The notes: a model not told the origin generated them from the letters alone. Positions 31,782-40,784 are shown, counted from the stretch's first letter. The stretch: 64,000 bases of DNA from Streptomyces verrucosisporus (GCF_017114865.1 NZ_JADEYH010000013.1:101708-165707), one strand, 5' to 3'. A program made the numbers and translations.

Positions 31782-32893
31782 GGTGGGGGTGCGTACGGCC
31801 CTGGGGGTCCTGCCGCGTACGGCCGCCCCCGGCGAGGCGGCCCGGCCGCGCGGGGCACGGCGGGAGCCGCCCCTGCCGCGGGCGTTCCCGCCGCCACGGC
31901 CGTTGCCCCGGCGGCCGCCGCTTCCGCGGCGGTGGCCGGGAGGCGGGAGCCGGCCGGGCTGCCGTGCCAGCCGGGCGAGGTGATCCCGGCTCCGTAGCCG
32001 CTGCGCCGTGCCAGCCGCTCGTTGGTCCACGGCACCCAGGTGATCTCCGTCCGAACCTTCGGCAGGCCCTTCAGCAGTCGCCGGTCGGCGGTGGCGGTCG
32101 TCCCGGCGGTGAGGGCCGGTACGTGCCAGGCGCCGCAGACCACGGCGACCCGGTCGTCGCCGAACCGGCCGCACGCCTCCCGCAGCCGCAGCCGCATATG
32201 GGCCTCGCGCACCGCCTCGCGCCGGTGGCCCGCGCCTCCTCCGGAGGAGGCGCCCGCGGCAGTGCCGGAGGCGCCCTCGTGCGCCTCGCGCAGGGCGGTC
32301 ATGGCGTCGGCGAGAGCGGTGAAGGGCGCGTACGGATCGGCGGGTCGGGCCCCGGCGGTACGGGCCGGCGGCACTCCGCGGTGCTCGACGACGTCCTCCC
32401 ACCAGTGCTCGGGGTCGTCGTGGCCGGCCGTCTCGGCGAGCACCCGCAGCGGATCCAGGCGCAGCTCCCCGGCCGGCCCCTTCTCCTCCCCGCCCTCGTC
32501 CCCCAGGGCCAGGGTGTGGGCCGCGGGCAGGTCGAAGAACCGAACCGGCACCCCGTGCTCCAGCGCCCAGCGGAGGGCGACCCACTCCGGGGAGAATCCG
32601 GCCATCGGCCAGAACGCGGCGCGGCCCGGGTCGTCCGCCGCATGGGCCAGCAGCGCGACCGGCGGGCGCATCCCCTGGTGCGCCGCGAGCCCCACCACCG
32701 CGTCGGCCTCCGGCGGTCCCTCCACCAGCAGCACCGCCGGCCGGTGGGCGTCCAGCGCCGCCAGGACGGCCCGCGCCGAGCCGGGGCCGTGGTGGCGCAC
32801 ACCCAGCAGCAGCGGCCCCGGCGGCGCGGCACCCGTGGCGCCCGTGCTTCCGCCGGGGGCGGCGACCGCCGCCCCCGTACCGGGCACGCTCAT
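31262..32893 (-). pseudogene. DUF5682 protein, C-terminal half lost at exporter junction
   Basis: The start (ATGA overlap with the MoxR stop) and the first 310 residues are clear DUF5682: LLLGVRHHGPGSARAVLAAL, VLLVEGPPEADAVVGLA, WWEDVVEHRG, VAVVCGAWHVPAL and TWVPWTNERLARRSGYGAG. Similarity ends near 31965, at the SPGW of a motif normally followed by about 400 more residues. The frame then runs on as low-complexity sequence antiphase to the peptidase-ABC gene until 31262. The gene therefore looks cut by the deletion or insertion that brought in the exporter genes. DUF5682 normally works in a MoxR/VWA locus of unknown function. Confidence 0.7.
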
Positions 32894-33987
32894 GCGCCCG
32901 CCTCCCGGCAGGCCCGGTAGAAGTCCTTCCAGTCCTCCCTCTCCCGGACGACCGTCTCCAGGTACTCCTGCCACACCACCCGGTCGGCGGCCGGGTCGCG
33001 GGCGACCGCGCCGAGGACACCCGCGGCCACGTCGTCCGCGCGCAGCACCCCGTCGCCGAAGTGGGCGGCCAGGGCCAGTCCTCCGGTGACCACCGAGATG
33101 GCCTCGGCCGTCGACAGCGTGCCCGACGGCGACTTGACCCTGGTGCGGCCGTCGAGGGTGACGCCGTCGCGCAGCTCGCGGAAGACGGTGACCACCCGCC
33201 GGATCTCGTCGGCGCCGTCGAGGACGACCGGCAGGTCCAGGGAGCGGCCGATCTGCTCCACGCGCCGGGCCACGATGTCCACCTCCTCCTCGGACGTCCC
33301 GGGCAGCGGCAGGACGACGGTGTTGAAGCGGCGGCGCAGCGCGCTGGACAGCTCGTTGACGCCCCTGTCACGGTCGTTGGCCGTGGCGATCAGGTTGAAG
33401 CCGCGGACGGCCTGGACCTCCTCGCCCAGCTCCGGTATCGGCAGCGTCTTCTCCGACAGGATCGTGATCAGGGTGTCCTGCACATCGGCCGGCATACGGG
33501 TCAGCTCCTCGACCCGCGCGACCGCGCCGCCGGACATGGCCCGCATGACGGGGCTGGGCACCAGGGCCCCGCGGCTGGGCCCCTCGGCCAGCAGCCGCGC
33601 GTAGTTCCAGCCGTAGCGGACCGCCTCCTCGGCGGTGCCCGCCGTGCCCTGGACCAGCAGCGTGGAGTCGCCGCTGACGGCCGCCGCCAGGTGCTCCGAC
33701 ATCCAGGTCTTGGCGGTGCCGGGCACCCCGAGCAGCAGCAGGGCCCGGTCGGTGGCGAGCGTGGCGACGGCCACCTCCACTATCCGGCGCGGGCCGACGT
33801 ACTTGGGGCTGATGACCGTGCCGTCCGGCAGGGTGCCGCCGAGCAGGTAGGTGGCGACGGCCCACGGCGACAGCCTCCACCGCTCGGGGCGCGGCCGGTC
33901 GTCCGCCTCGGCCAGGGCGCCCAGCTCCTCGGCGAAGGCCTCCTCGGCGTGGGGCCGCAGAGCGGCCGGTGCGCTGGTGGCGGTCAC
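32890..33987 (-). CDS. MoxR-type AAA+ ATPase
   Basis: 365 residues from the GTG at 33987, which has GAGGGGG six bases upstream (the ATG at 34002 would give five more residues). Motifs are Walker A LLLLGVPGTAKTWMSEHL, a Walker B-like segment AVARVEELTRM, sensor 1 FNLIATANDRDRG, the Arg finger region LSSALRRRFNTVVLPLP and sensor 2 in the C-terminal lid. MoxR ATPases act as metal- or ligand-inserting chaperones with VWA-domain partners. Here the DUF5682 partner is truncated and no VWA gene is present. A PafBC-type promoter motif lies just upstream. Confidence 0.9.
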   Translation of the reverse strand: MTATSAPAALRPHAEEAFAEELGALAEADDRPRPERWRLSPWAVATYLLGGTLPDGTVISPKYVGPRRIVEVAVATLATDRALLLLGVPGTAKTWMSEHLAAAVSGDSTLLVQGTAGTAEEAVRYGWNYARLLAEGPSRGALVPSPVMRAMSGGAVARVEELTRMPADVQDTLITILSEKTLPIPELGEEVQAVRGFNLIATANDRDRGVNELSSALRRRFNTVVLPLPGTSEEEVDIVARRVEQIGRSLDLPVVLDGADEIRRVVTVFRELRDGVTLDGRTRVKSPSGTLSTAEAISVVTGGLALAAHFGDGVLRADDVAAGVLGAVARDPAADRVVWQEYLETVVREREDWKDFYRACREAGA

Positions 33988-34024
33988 GTTTCCCCCTCGC
34001 ATGCGGCTTTCGCGTGTCGGTCCC

Positions 34025-34047
34025 ACGATGCACGGGCCCACTGACAA
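34025..34047 (-). promoter_or_regulatory. PafBC (RecA-NDp) type promoter for MoxR operon
   Basis: On the minus strand TTGTCAGTG is followed after exactly 8 bases by CATCGT, one base off the TANNNT element of the actinobacterial LexA-independent DNA-damage promoter (TTGTCRGTG-N8-TANNNT). It lies about 40 bases upstream of the MoxR start. It is one arm of a 13-bp inverted repeat. Confidence 0.65.
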
Positions 34048-34135
34048 TCCCGGCGGCGATCCGGCGGCCGCCCCCCGGCGGGCCCGGACGCCGTTCGGGG
34101 ACGGGCGGAAACGGCCGGAAACGGTCGGAGGCGGA

Positions 34136-34158
34136 TTGTCAGTGGCGGCTCGTACGGT
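34136..34158 (+). promoter_or_regulatory. PafBC (RecA-NDp) type promoter for SWIM/DUF5691 operon
   Basis: TTGTCAGTG-N8-TACGGT is an exact match to the motif TTGTCRGTG-N8-TANNNT known from mycobacterial PafBC-controlled DNA-damage genes. It lies 110 bases before the start of the plus-strand operon. It mirrors the copy at 34025-34047; the shared 13-bp arms GGATTGTCAGTGG are 82 bases apart. Confidence 0.75.
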
Positions 34159-34268
34159 CGTCCACATGGTTCACCGCACAGAGAGCGATCTTGTGTTTCC
34201 GGTCGGTGAGGAATGCGGCATCGGTGGCGACGACAATCACGCGTCCGTACGGGGAGAGCGAGGGGCAC

Positions 34269-35465
34269 ATGAGCACAGGGGGATCGCGGCGGCCTGCGGA
34301 GCGGGCGCAGGCGCAGGCGCCTGACTCCGCTCCCGCGGGGGAGGGGGCAGGCCGGCCTTGTGCCGGAGAGCCCGAAGGAGCCGGGGGGAGGAGGGAGGCC
34401 GCCGCCCGCGCCGGGGAGCGGGCGGCGGCCCCCGCCGGCCGGGAGGCGGCGCGGCGGCGCACCGAGCGGCGGGCCGGGCGGATCGCGGCGGGCGCCACCG
34501 AGCTGGAGCACCGGCTGGCTGACCTGCTGCGCGGCGGTCTGGCGGACATGGAGCGGTCGGCGGGGGAGGCGGGCCGCGGCGTCTGGGAGGAGACGGCCGC
34601 CCGCATGGTGGACGCCCAGGCGCCCGGGCTGGCCGCCCGGGTGCGGGAGCTGGCGGGCGTCCCCGGCTCGGGCCCCGGCTGGCCGTCCCGGATGCTGGAG
34701 GAGTGCGCCCTGCTGCACCTGCTGGGCCAGGGGTTCGTGAACATCGGCGGGCTGCCGGAGCCGCTGGCCGCGACCGTGCGGTCACGGGTGGGGATCACCA
34801 CCCGGGCGGCCGAGGTGCTGGCCGACCGCGACGCGGTGGTGCGCGACCACTGGCTGGTCCTGGGCCGGCACGACACCGAGGAGGGGAGGGTCGCGGCACG
34901 CCGGGTCTGGCTGTACGGGCGGCGGACCGGGCGCACGGCACTGGTGCTGTCGTTCGCCGCCGGCGGGCTGCCGGAGCCGCCGCTGCCGGTGGGGGGCTCG
35001 GTGGACGCCGATCTCGCCTACTACCCCGGCGCCCCGGCGCTGCGTGCCGCTCTCGGCGAGCGGCACGCGGCCCCCGGGCCCGGGGGCCGGCCCCCGGGGG
35101 CCGGCGTGCACGACGCGCTGGACTCCTACGGCGCCGCGCTGTGCGGCGACCCCTGGCTGGAGGGCTGGCCGGCGGTCCTGGCCGGCGTGGTGCCCGCGCC
35201 GGCCGGGGAGGGCTGGCAACTGGCCGACGAGGGCGGCTCCGCGCTGCCGGTGGCGGAGGCGGCGGGGGTGCGCTCCCGGATGTGGCGGCTCGCCGCCGTC
35301 TCGGGCGGCGAGCCGGTCACGGTGTTCGGCGAGTGCGGCCACCGGGGTTTCGTTCCGTACACCGTCTGGCCGGGGGCGGGGTCGGCGCCGGAAGCGGTGC
35401 CGGGATCGGAGTCGGCGGCCGCCGTGCCGCTCACCTCACCGGACGTGCCGGGCGGTCCGCGGTGA
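34269..35465 (+). CDS. SWIM zinc-finger family protein lacking the visible SWIM finger
   Basis: 398 residues. From about residue 65 it follows the body of Streptomyces SWIM-family proteins (RRAGRIAAGATELEHRLADL, AARMVDAQAPGLAARVRELA, LEECALLHLLGQGF, VRDHWLVLGRHD). The N terminus, where family members carry the CxC...CxH zinc finger, is instead a Ser/Ala/Arg-rich tail with a single Cys. Upstream sequence to the promoter encodes no finger in any frame I could read. The finger seems to have been lost, which would remove the presumed DNA- or protein-binding element. Its stop overlaps the next start as GTGA. Confidence 0.72.
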   Translation: MSTGGSRRPAERAQAQAPDSAPAGEGAGRPCAGEPEGAGGRREAAARAGERAAAPAGREAARRRTERRAGRIAAGATELEHRLADLLRGGLADMERSAGEAGRGVWEETAARMVDAQAPGLAARVRELAGVPGSGPGWPSRMLEECALLHLLGQGFVNIGGLPEPLAATVRSRVGITTRAAEVLADRDAVVRDHWLVLGRHDTEEGRVAARRVWLYGRRTGRTALVLSFAAGGLPEPPLPVGGSVDADLAYYPGAPALRAALGERHAAPGPGGRPPGAGVHDALDSYGAALCGDPWLEGWPAVLAGVVPAPAGEGWQLADEGGSALPVAEAAGVRSRMWRLAAVSGGEPVTVFGECGHRGFVPYTVWPGAGSAPEAVPGSESAAAVPLTSPDVPGGPR

Positions 35466-37096
35466 GCTGGGGGGAGCTGGTCGGCGCCGCGCTGCTGGGC
35501 GCGGAGCGGCGCACACCGCCCGGCGGCTCGGTCGAGGCGCTGCTGGATGCCGCCGCGGTGGAGACGGTGCGGCGGCGGGCCGGGCTGCGGCCCGCCCCCG
35601 CCGCGCCCCGGCCGGAGCCGGCGCCGCGGGACCCGCGCCCGCCGCTGCCGCCGGCCGCCGCCCGGCGGCTGTCCCTGCTGCTCGCCGACCGCCCCGGCGC
35701 GGGCGGCGGGCGCCGGGGCACCGCGCCCGACCTCGCCGAACTGCTGCCGCAGTGGCTGGCCGCCGCCTGCGCCCACGGCTACCGCGCCCCGGCCGGGCAG
35801 CTTCCCGCGCTGCTGGACGCGGCCCGCGCGCGCACGGACCTGCGCGCGGGCGCGCTCGCCCTGGGAGGGCCGCGGGCCCTGTGGCTGGCGCGGCTCAACC
35901 CGGACTGGCGGTTCGCGCTGCGGGGCCGCCACGGGCGCGGCCCCGCTCCGCCCCCGGACGGCGCGCAGGGCCCGCAGGGCCCACAGGACGCGGACACCTC
36001 GGACGGCGCCGCCGTACGGCGGCTGTGGGAGGAGGGCCTGTTCGCCGAGCGGTCGGCGCTGCTGCTGTCCCTGCGGCGCCGTGATCCGGCGGCGGCCCGC
36101 GAGCTGCTGGCCGGTACCTGGGCCGAGGAGCGGGCCGAGGACCGGCTGATGTTCCTGGACTCGCTGCGCGAGGGCCTGTCGCCGGGGGACGAGGAGTTCC
36201 TGGAGCGCGCGCTGGCGGACCGCAGCCGCAACGTCCGGAGCACCGCCGCCGGGCTGCTGTCGGCACTGCCATCCTCCGCGCTCGCGGCGCGGATGGCGGC
36301 CCGGGCCCGCTCCTGCGTCGCGCTGGACCGCACCGGCCGGCCGGACCGGCTGATGGTCGAGGCGCCCTACGAGTGCGACCCGGGCATGCGGCGCGACGGC
36401 GTGGTGCCCGGGGCGCCGCCGGGCCGCGGCGAGAGGTCGTGGTGGCTGGTGCAGGTGGTGGAGGCCGCACCGCTGGACATCTGGCCGGAGCATCTGGGCG
36501 GCCGTACGCCCGACCGGATCACGGCGCTGCCGGCCGCCGACGGCTGGGAGGCGGAACTGCACGCCGCCTGGGCGCGGGCCGCCGTGCGTCTGCGGGACAC
36601 CACCTGGGCGCGGGCGCTGCTGCGCAGACCGTCCGCCCCGATGGCGGAGGCCCCGGGCGACCCGGCGAAGCTGCTGGCGCTGCTGCCGGCCCCGGAGCGG
36701 GCGCGGTGGGCGGCGGAGTTCATAGCCGCCCACGGCCTGTCCGAGGCCTTCCGGGTGCTGGGCGTCTGCGCGGTCCCCTGGGCCGAGCCGCTGGGGCGGG
36801 CCGTGGTGGACGCACTGGAGATCGCCCGGGACGCGGGCAGCTATCCGTGGAGCTTCAGCGGGGTGCTGGGCCTGGCCGAACGCTGCCTGGACCCGGGCGA
36901 GGCCGGCCGCCTCGCCCTGCTGGCCGCGGTCCCGGACGAGCCCGAGGACGGCTCACCGGGCGCGGGCGGCTACTGGGCCGAGGCGTTCCAGCGGCTGGTG
37001 GCCACGCTCCGTCTGCGCGCCACGATGCTCGCGGAGCTCGAGCCGCCGGGGGACGGCGGCCCCGCGCGGGGGCCGGCCGCCGGGGACCGCGTATGA
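35462..37096 (+). CDS. DUF5691 family protein
   Basis: 544 residues from a GTG overlapping the upstream stop. It is helical throughout and HEAT-like in feel, with family-typical segments WGELVGAALLGAERR at the start, ALWLARLNPDWRFALRG, LMFLDSLREGLSPGDEEFLE with DRSRNVRSTAAGLLSALP, and a C-terminal AEAFQRLVATLRLRATMLAEL. DUF5691 genes co-occur with SWIM-family and MoxR/DUF5682 genes, as here. Biochemical function is unknown. Expression should follow the PafBC-type promoter of the operon. Confidence 0.83.
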   Translation: MSWGELVGAALLGAERRTPPGGSVEALLDAAAVETVRRRAGLRPAPAAPRPEPAPRDPRPPLPPAAARRLSLLLADRPGAGGGRRGTAPDLAELLPQWLAAACAHGYRAPAGQLPALLDAARARTDLRAGALALGGPRALWLARLNPDWRFALRGRHGRGPAPPPDGAQGPQGPQDADTSDGAAVRRLWEEGLFAERSALLLSLRRRDPAAARELLAGTWAEERAEDRLMFLDSLREGLSPGDEEFLERALADRSRNVRSTAAGLLSALPSSALAARMAARARSCVALDRTGRPDRLMVEAPYECDPGMRRDGVVPGAPPGRGERSWWLVQVVEAAPLDIWPEHLGGRTPDRITALPAADGWEAELHAAWARAAVRLRDTTWARALLRRPSAPMAEAPGDPAKLLALLPAPERARWAAEFIAAHGLSEAFRVLGVCAVPWAEPLGRAVVDALEIARDAGSYPWSFSGVLGLAERCLDPGEAGRLALLAAVPDEPEDGSPGAGGYWAEAFQRLVATLRLRATMLAELEPPGDGGPARGPAAGDRV

Positions 37097-37129
37097 GCCG
37101 CGTCCGCTCCACCGCGCTCTCCCGGAGAG

Positions 37130-37149
37130 CGGCCCGGTGCGCCGGGCCG
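37130..37149. terminator. Small bidirectional hairpin
   Basis: 8-bp stem (CGGCCCGG / CCGGGCCG) with a 4-base loop between the convergent DUF5691 and icmB genes. Confidence 0.5.
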
Positions 37150-37175
37150 TACGCCCGCGCGCGCTCCGGCCGGGC

Positions 37176-37586
37176 TCAGGCGGCCACGGAACGCACGTGG
37201 GAGCGCACCCACTCAACCACCTCGCCGGTGGGCGCACCGGGGGTGAAGATCTCGGCGACCCCCTGCTCCTTGAGCGGCGGGATGTCGCCCTCGGGGATGA
37301 TGCCGCCGCCGAAGACCTTGATGTCCGCCGCGTCGCGCTCCCGCAGCAGCTCCAGGACCTTGGCGAAGAGCGTGTTGTGGGCGCCGGAGAGGATGGACAG
37401 GCCGATCGCGTCGGCGTCCTCCTGGATCGCGGTGTCCACGATCTGCTCGGGCGTCTGGTGCAGGCCGGTGTAGATGACCTCCATACCGGCATCGCGCAGC
37501 GCCCGTGCGATCACCTTGGCGCCGCGGTCGTGGCCGTCGAGCCCCGGTTTGGCGACCACCACGCGGATCGGACCCGACACACCCAT
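37176..37586 (-). CDS. icmB: Cobalamin-binding small subunit of acyl-CoA mutase (isobutyryl-CoA mutase type)
   Basis: 136 residues forming one B12-binding domain. The base-off His motif DxHxxG is in [19 protein letters not shown], with [12 protein letters not shown] and [19 protein letters not shown] as the usual SxL and GG motifs. Stand-alone domains of this size are IcmB-like small subunits that pair with a separate large subunit, not present here, to interconvert isobutyryl- and butyryl-CoA. The start at 37586 is preferred over GTG 37589 because GGAGG then has normal spacing. Another B12-dependent mutase partner is possible. Confidence 0.85.
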   Translation of the reverse strand: MGVSGPIRVVVAKPGLDGHDRGAKVIARALRDAGMEVIYTGLHQTPEQIVDTAIQEDADAIGLSILSGAHNTLFAKVLELLRERDAADIKVFGGGIIPEGDIPPLKEQGVAEIFTPGAPTGEVVEWVRSHVRSVAA

Positions 37587-37890
37587 CACTGCCTCCCATA
37601 ACGACTGCGGCCCGGCCGTCCCACCCGACCTTCTGTCAGTGGGCGGTCACCCGGTGAACGAACGTTATCGCCAGCATCCCCCACCCGGCAGTTCCGCGGT
37701 AAGGAGGGAGGGGGAAATCACACGGGACTCCGGCCGTCACGGCCGGTTCCCCGCGGGGGCTCACGGCGGGTTCCGGGGCGGTCCGCGGCGCCGCGCTCCC
37801 GCGATCCGCGTCCGCCCTGCATCAGCCCCCCTCCAAAGGGGCATACGACCATATATACCCGGCGCGTGCCACCGGGAGGAGGTCGACGGC
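37587..37890. other. Divergent intergenic region icmB / lipase
   Basis: 304 bases holding both promoters. An AT-rich CATATATACC patch near 37850 is the likely -10 region of the lipase gene, followed by a strong GGGAGGAGG site. I see no operator repeat or RNA structure. Confidence 0.5.
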
Positions 37891-38829
37891 ATGAGGGTCA
37901 CCAGGGCGCTGCCCTTCCAGTCCGCCTCGTTCCTCGGCGCCCTGCCGCTGTCCCTGATCCCCTTCGCCCCGCGCGAACTGCGGGCCGCCGCGCTGGAGGC
38001 CGCCTCCCTGGCGAGCCGCACCCTGCTCTACCCCGCGGGCATGGCACAGGAACGGTGCGCACCGGCTCCGCCGGCGGGTGCGGGCGAGGAGGACGAGCGG
38101 GTGTGCCCGGGGTCCCCGCCCGGGGGGAGGCGGGGGAAGGAGAGCGCGGGCGGCTCGGGAAGCCGTGAGGGGGAGGGCTGCCCTCCCGTTCTGCTGCTGC
38201 ACGGCTTCATCGACAACCGCTCGGTGTTCACCCTGCTGCGCCGCTCACTGGTGCGCAACGGCTGGCGCGACATCCGCGCCTTCAACTACTCCCCCCTCAC
38301 CTGCGACGTGCGCTGCGCCGCGGAACGCCTGGCGGAGTACGTCGAGGAGGTCTGCGAGAGCACCGGCAGCCGCCGCATCGACGTGGTCGGGCACAGTCTG
38401 GGCGGCCTGATCGCCCGCCACTACGCCCAGCGGATGGGCGGCGACGCCCGCGTCCGCACCCTGGTGACCCTCGGCACCCCGCACTCCGGTACCCGGGTGG
38501 CGCCGCTGATGTCGGCCCACCCGATCGTGCGCCAGCTCCGGCCGGACTCCGATGTGATCGGGGAACTGGCCGCTCCCGCGCCGGGCTGCCGCACCCGCTT
38601 CGTGGCCTTCTGGAGCGATCTGGACCAGCTCATGGTCCCCGTGGAGACCGCCCGGCTCGACCACCCCGACCTGGATTCCCGCAGTGTGCGCGTGAGCGGT
38701 CTGGGGCATCTGACGCTTCCGGCGCACTGGGAGGTCGCCGCCGGGGTCCGGCGGGAACTGGCCGCGGGGGCGCCGCACCGCGGGGAGCGGGCGGGGCGAA
38801 CGGAGAGGGGATCCTCCGGGGCCGCCTGA
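37891..38829 (+). CDS. Alpha/beta-hydrolase lipase (esterase)
   Basis: 312 residues. It has an alpha/beta-hydrolase core with VLLLHGFIDNRSVF (oxyanion His-Gly), the nucleophile elbow VVGHSLGGLIARHYA (Ser in GHSLG), the acid region FWSDLDQLMVP and the terminal His in VSGLGHLTLPAHW. The arrangement resembles triacylglycerol lipases and EstA-type esterases. The first 40 residues contain hydrophobic stretches that may target the membrane, followed by a Gly/Glu-rich linker (about residues 60-95) unusual for the family. A strong ribosome site precedes the ATG. Confidence 0.85.
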   Translation: MRVTRALPFQSASFLGALPLSLIPFAPRELRAAALEAASLASRTLLYPAGMAQERCAPAPPAGAGEEDERVCPGSPPGGRRGKESAGGSGSREGEGCPPVLLLHGFIDNRSVFTLLRRSLVRNGWRDIRAFNYSPLTCDVRCAAERLAEYVEEVCESTGSRRIDVVGHSLGGLIARHYAQRMGGDARVRTLVTLGTPHSGTRVAPLMSAHPIVRQLRPDSDVIGELAAPAPGCRTRFVAFWSDLDQLMVPVETARLDHPDLDSRSVRVSGLGHLTLPAHWEVAAGVRRELAAGAPHRGERAGRTERGSSGAA

Positions 38830-38972
38830 CCGGCCCCCGGCCGGCCTTTCTGCGCCGCCGCTTCCCGGGGCGCCCTCCCGCCGGTTTTCGCCGTGTATCC
38901 GTATCTCCGTGTCCACGCACGGGAATTTCCGGCTCCCCGGCGCCGATTCGGCGTCTTCCGGAACCCAATTTA

Positions 38973-38989
38973 TTCGAACTTATTTCGAA
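38973..38989 (+). promoter_or_regulatory. Two TTCGAA palindromes 11 bp apart upstream of M23 gene
   Basis: TTCGAAC occurs twice with an 11-bp period in an AT-rich patch 160-175 bases before the start. One helical-turn spacing suggests cooperative protein binding or a promoter core. The rest of the 317-base gap (38830-39146) shows no RNA structure I could identify. Confidence 0.4.
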
Positions 38990-39146
38990 CGCGCGGCCAA
39001 GTACTGATCCGTAGTCCACCGAAAGGCGACCGAATGCCCGTTTCCCGGCCGCCCGAAACCTGCCGAAGATTGTCGCCGTCGCATACCGCCGGGTACAGTC
39101 GCCGCACTGCTCCGCCCCTGTCGTCGAGGCGAAAGAGAAGTTGGTG

Positions 39147-40727
39147 GTGAACGACCGTCACCTGTCGGGAGTCTCGACCCCCGCCGATTCCCCCGCCGAC
39201 TCCTCGTACGGCCCCTACGGCTCCCCGTACGACCAGTCCGCGTACGGCCACCAGGGCTCGCAGGACACCCCGTACGGCTACGTCACCGGCACCTCCGACA
39301 CCCTCGGCACCGCGTACGGCGACGGCGACCCCCTCTTCGGGGCGATGCCGGGCGACACCTCCCAGGCCCCCGCCGACCAGCGGTTCCCCTCGGGCGACGG
39401 CTGGACCGGGGACACCGGGCAGCAGGCCGCCCACGACGGCTACCCCACCGGCTCCTGGACGCACGTCCCGGCGCAGCCCGCCGAGTCCCCGGACGGCAGC
39501 GGCCACGGCTGGGCGGAGACCGGCTACGGCACGGGGGGCGTCCACACCGGCCCGGCGGTCCCGCCCGAGACCTCCTGGTCCGGGGACACCGGGCAGCACG
39601 CCCTCCACGACGGCTACCCCACCGGCTCCTGGGACGACTCCGGCTCCTACCCCGCGGTGGAGCCCGGGGCCGGCGACGGACGGCTCCACGGCGAAAACGG
39701 CGAGTACGACCGGTACGAGTACGGCGAGCACACCGGATACGGCGAATACACCGGGTACGGCGAATACACCGGGTACGGTGCCCTCTCCTCCGCCGACACG
39801 GACGGAACCGGCGCCTTCCCCGAACCCGAACCCGAACCCGGTCACGGACCGGCCGAGTCCGCCGACCCCACCGACTCCACCGAGCGGCCCGGCGCCTCCG
39901 ACCCTCTCGACCTCCCCTGCCCGGCCGGGCCGGAGGAGCACGAGGAGGATCGGCGGAGGTCCGGGCCGCCGGCACGTCCGGCTGGTTCGCGCCGCCGCCG
40001 CTCCGCACGGCCGAAGCGTTCGGCGCTGCTCACCGTCGCCGTGCCGTCCGTCTGCGTCATGGGCGTGACCGCCGTGGCCGCCGCCTCCGTCAGCGGCGCC
40101 GGCGACGAGGCCGAGGACACCACCGCCCAGGCCGCCCCCGACGCCGTCTCCGCGGTCAAGTCCAAGGCGGCCAACAGCAAGCTCGACACCCAGCTCGCCG
40201 GGCTCTCCGACGAGGCCGAGGGCTTCGCCGACCGCGCCAGCCGCACCCAGGAGCGCATCGACCTCAAGGAGCGTCAGGAGGCCGAGCGCAAGCGCAAGGC
40301 GGCCGAGGCGGCGCGCAAGGAGGCGATGCGCCCCAAGTTCGCGCTCCCGGTGGCCCAGCACGGGCTCAGCGCGTACTACGGGCAGGCCGGCATCAACTGG
40401 GTGTCGCTGCACACGGGCATCGACTTCCCCGTCGCCTACGGCACCCCGGTCATGGCCGCCACCGACGGCACGGTCAGGACCCAGTGGCACAGCGCCTACG
40501 GCAACATGGCGATAGTGACCGCGCCCGACGGGACCGAGACCTGGTACTGCCATCTGAGCAGCACCCGGATCCGCTCCGGCTACGTCAAGGCCGGCGACAC
40601 CATCGCCTACGCGGGCAACTCCGGCAAGTCCACCGGCCCCCATCTGCACTTCGAGGTGCGGCCGGCCGGTGGCGCGGCCATCGACCCGCTGCCCTGGTTC
40701 CGCGCCCAGGGGCTCGACCCCACCTGA
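39147..40727 (+). CDS. M23 (LytM) family peptidase, membrane-anchored
   Basis: 526 residues from the second GTG (39147), placed six bases after GAAAGAGAAG. The first 290 residues are a Gly/Tyr/Ser/Asp-rich tail with TGYGEY repeats and two similar GDTGQ-type repeats. One hydrophobic helix (LLTVAVPSVCVMGVTAVAA) is followed by a charged coiled segment. The C-terminal M23 domain has the metal ligands in HTGIDFPVAYGTPV and GPHLHFEVRP and the GTP-A-A-DGTV core. It should cut peptidoglycan peptides outside the cell while the long tail stays cytoplasmic. That long low-complexity tail is unusual. Confidence 0.87.
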   Translation: MNDRHLSGVSTPADSPADSSYGPYGSPYDQSAYGHQGSQDTPYGYVTGTSDTLGTAYGDGDPLFGAMPGDTSQAPADQRFPSGDGWTGDTGQQAAHDGYPTGSWTHVPAQPAESPDGSGHGWAETGYGTGGVHTGPAVPPETSWSGDTGQHALHDGYPTGSWDDSGSYPAVEPGAGDGRLHGENGEYDRYEYGEHTGYGEYTGYGEYTGYGALSSADTDGTGAFPEPEPEPGHGPAESADPTDSTERPGASDPLDLPCPAGPEEHEEDRRRSGPPARPAGSRRRRSARPKRSALLTVAVPSVCVMGVTAVAAASVSGAGDEAEDTTAQAAPDAVSAVKSKAANSKLDTQLAGLSDEAEGFADRASRTQERIDLKERQEAERKRKAAEAARKEAMRPKFALPVAQHGLSAYYGQAGINWVSLHTGIDFPVAYGTPVMAATDGTVRTQWHSAYGNMAIVTAPDGTETWYCHLSSTRIRSGYVKAGDTIAYAGNSGKSTGPHLHFEVRPAGGAAIDPLPWFRAQGLDPT

Positions 40728-40735
40728 TCCCACCC

Positions 40736-40773
40736 GCCCCGGCCGACGCGCCGTCGGCGCCACCGGCCGGGGC
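40736..40773. terminator. Bidirectional terminator
   Basis: 10-bp stem (GCCCCGGCCG / CGGCCGGGGC) with a partly self-complementary loop, between the convergent M23 and pcrA genes. Confidence 0.65.
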
Positions 40774-40784
40774 CCGCGGCTCCC

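Noticed and set aside
38973..38990. TTCGAAC repeats considered as a LexA box
   Set aside because: The copies are direct, not the inverted GAAC/GTTC pair with 4-base spacing.
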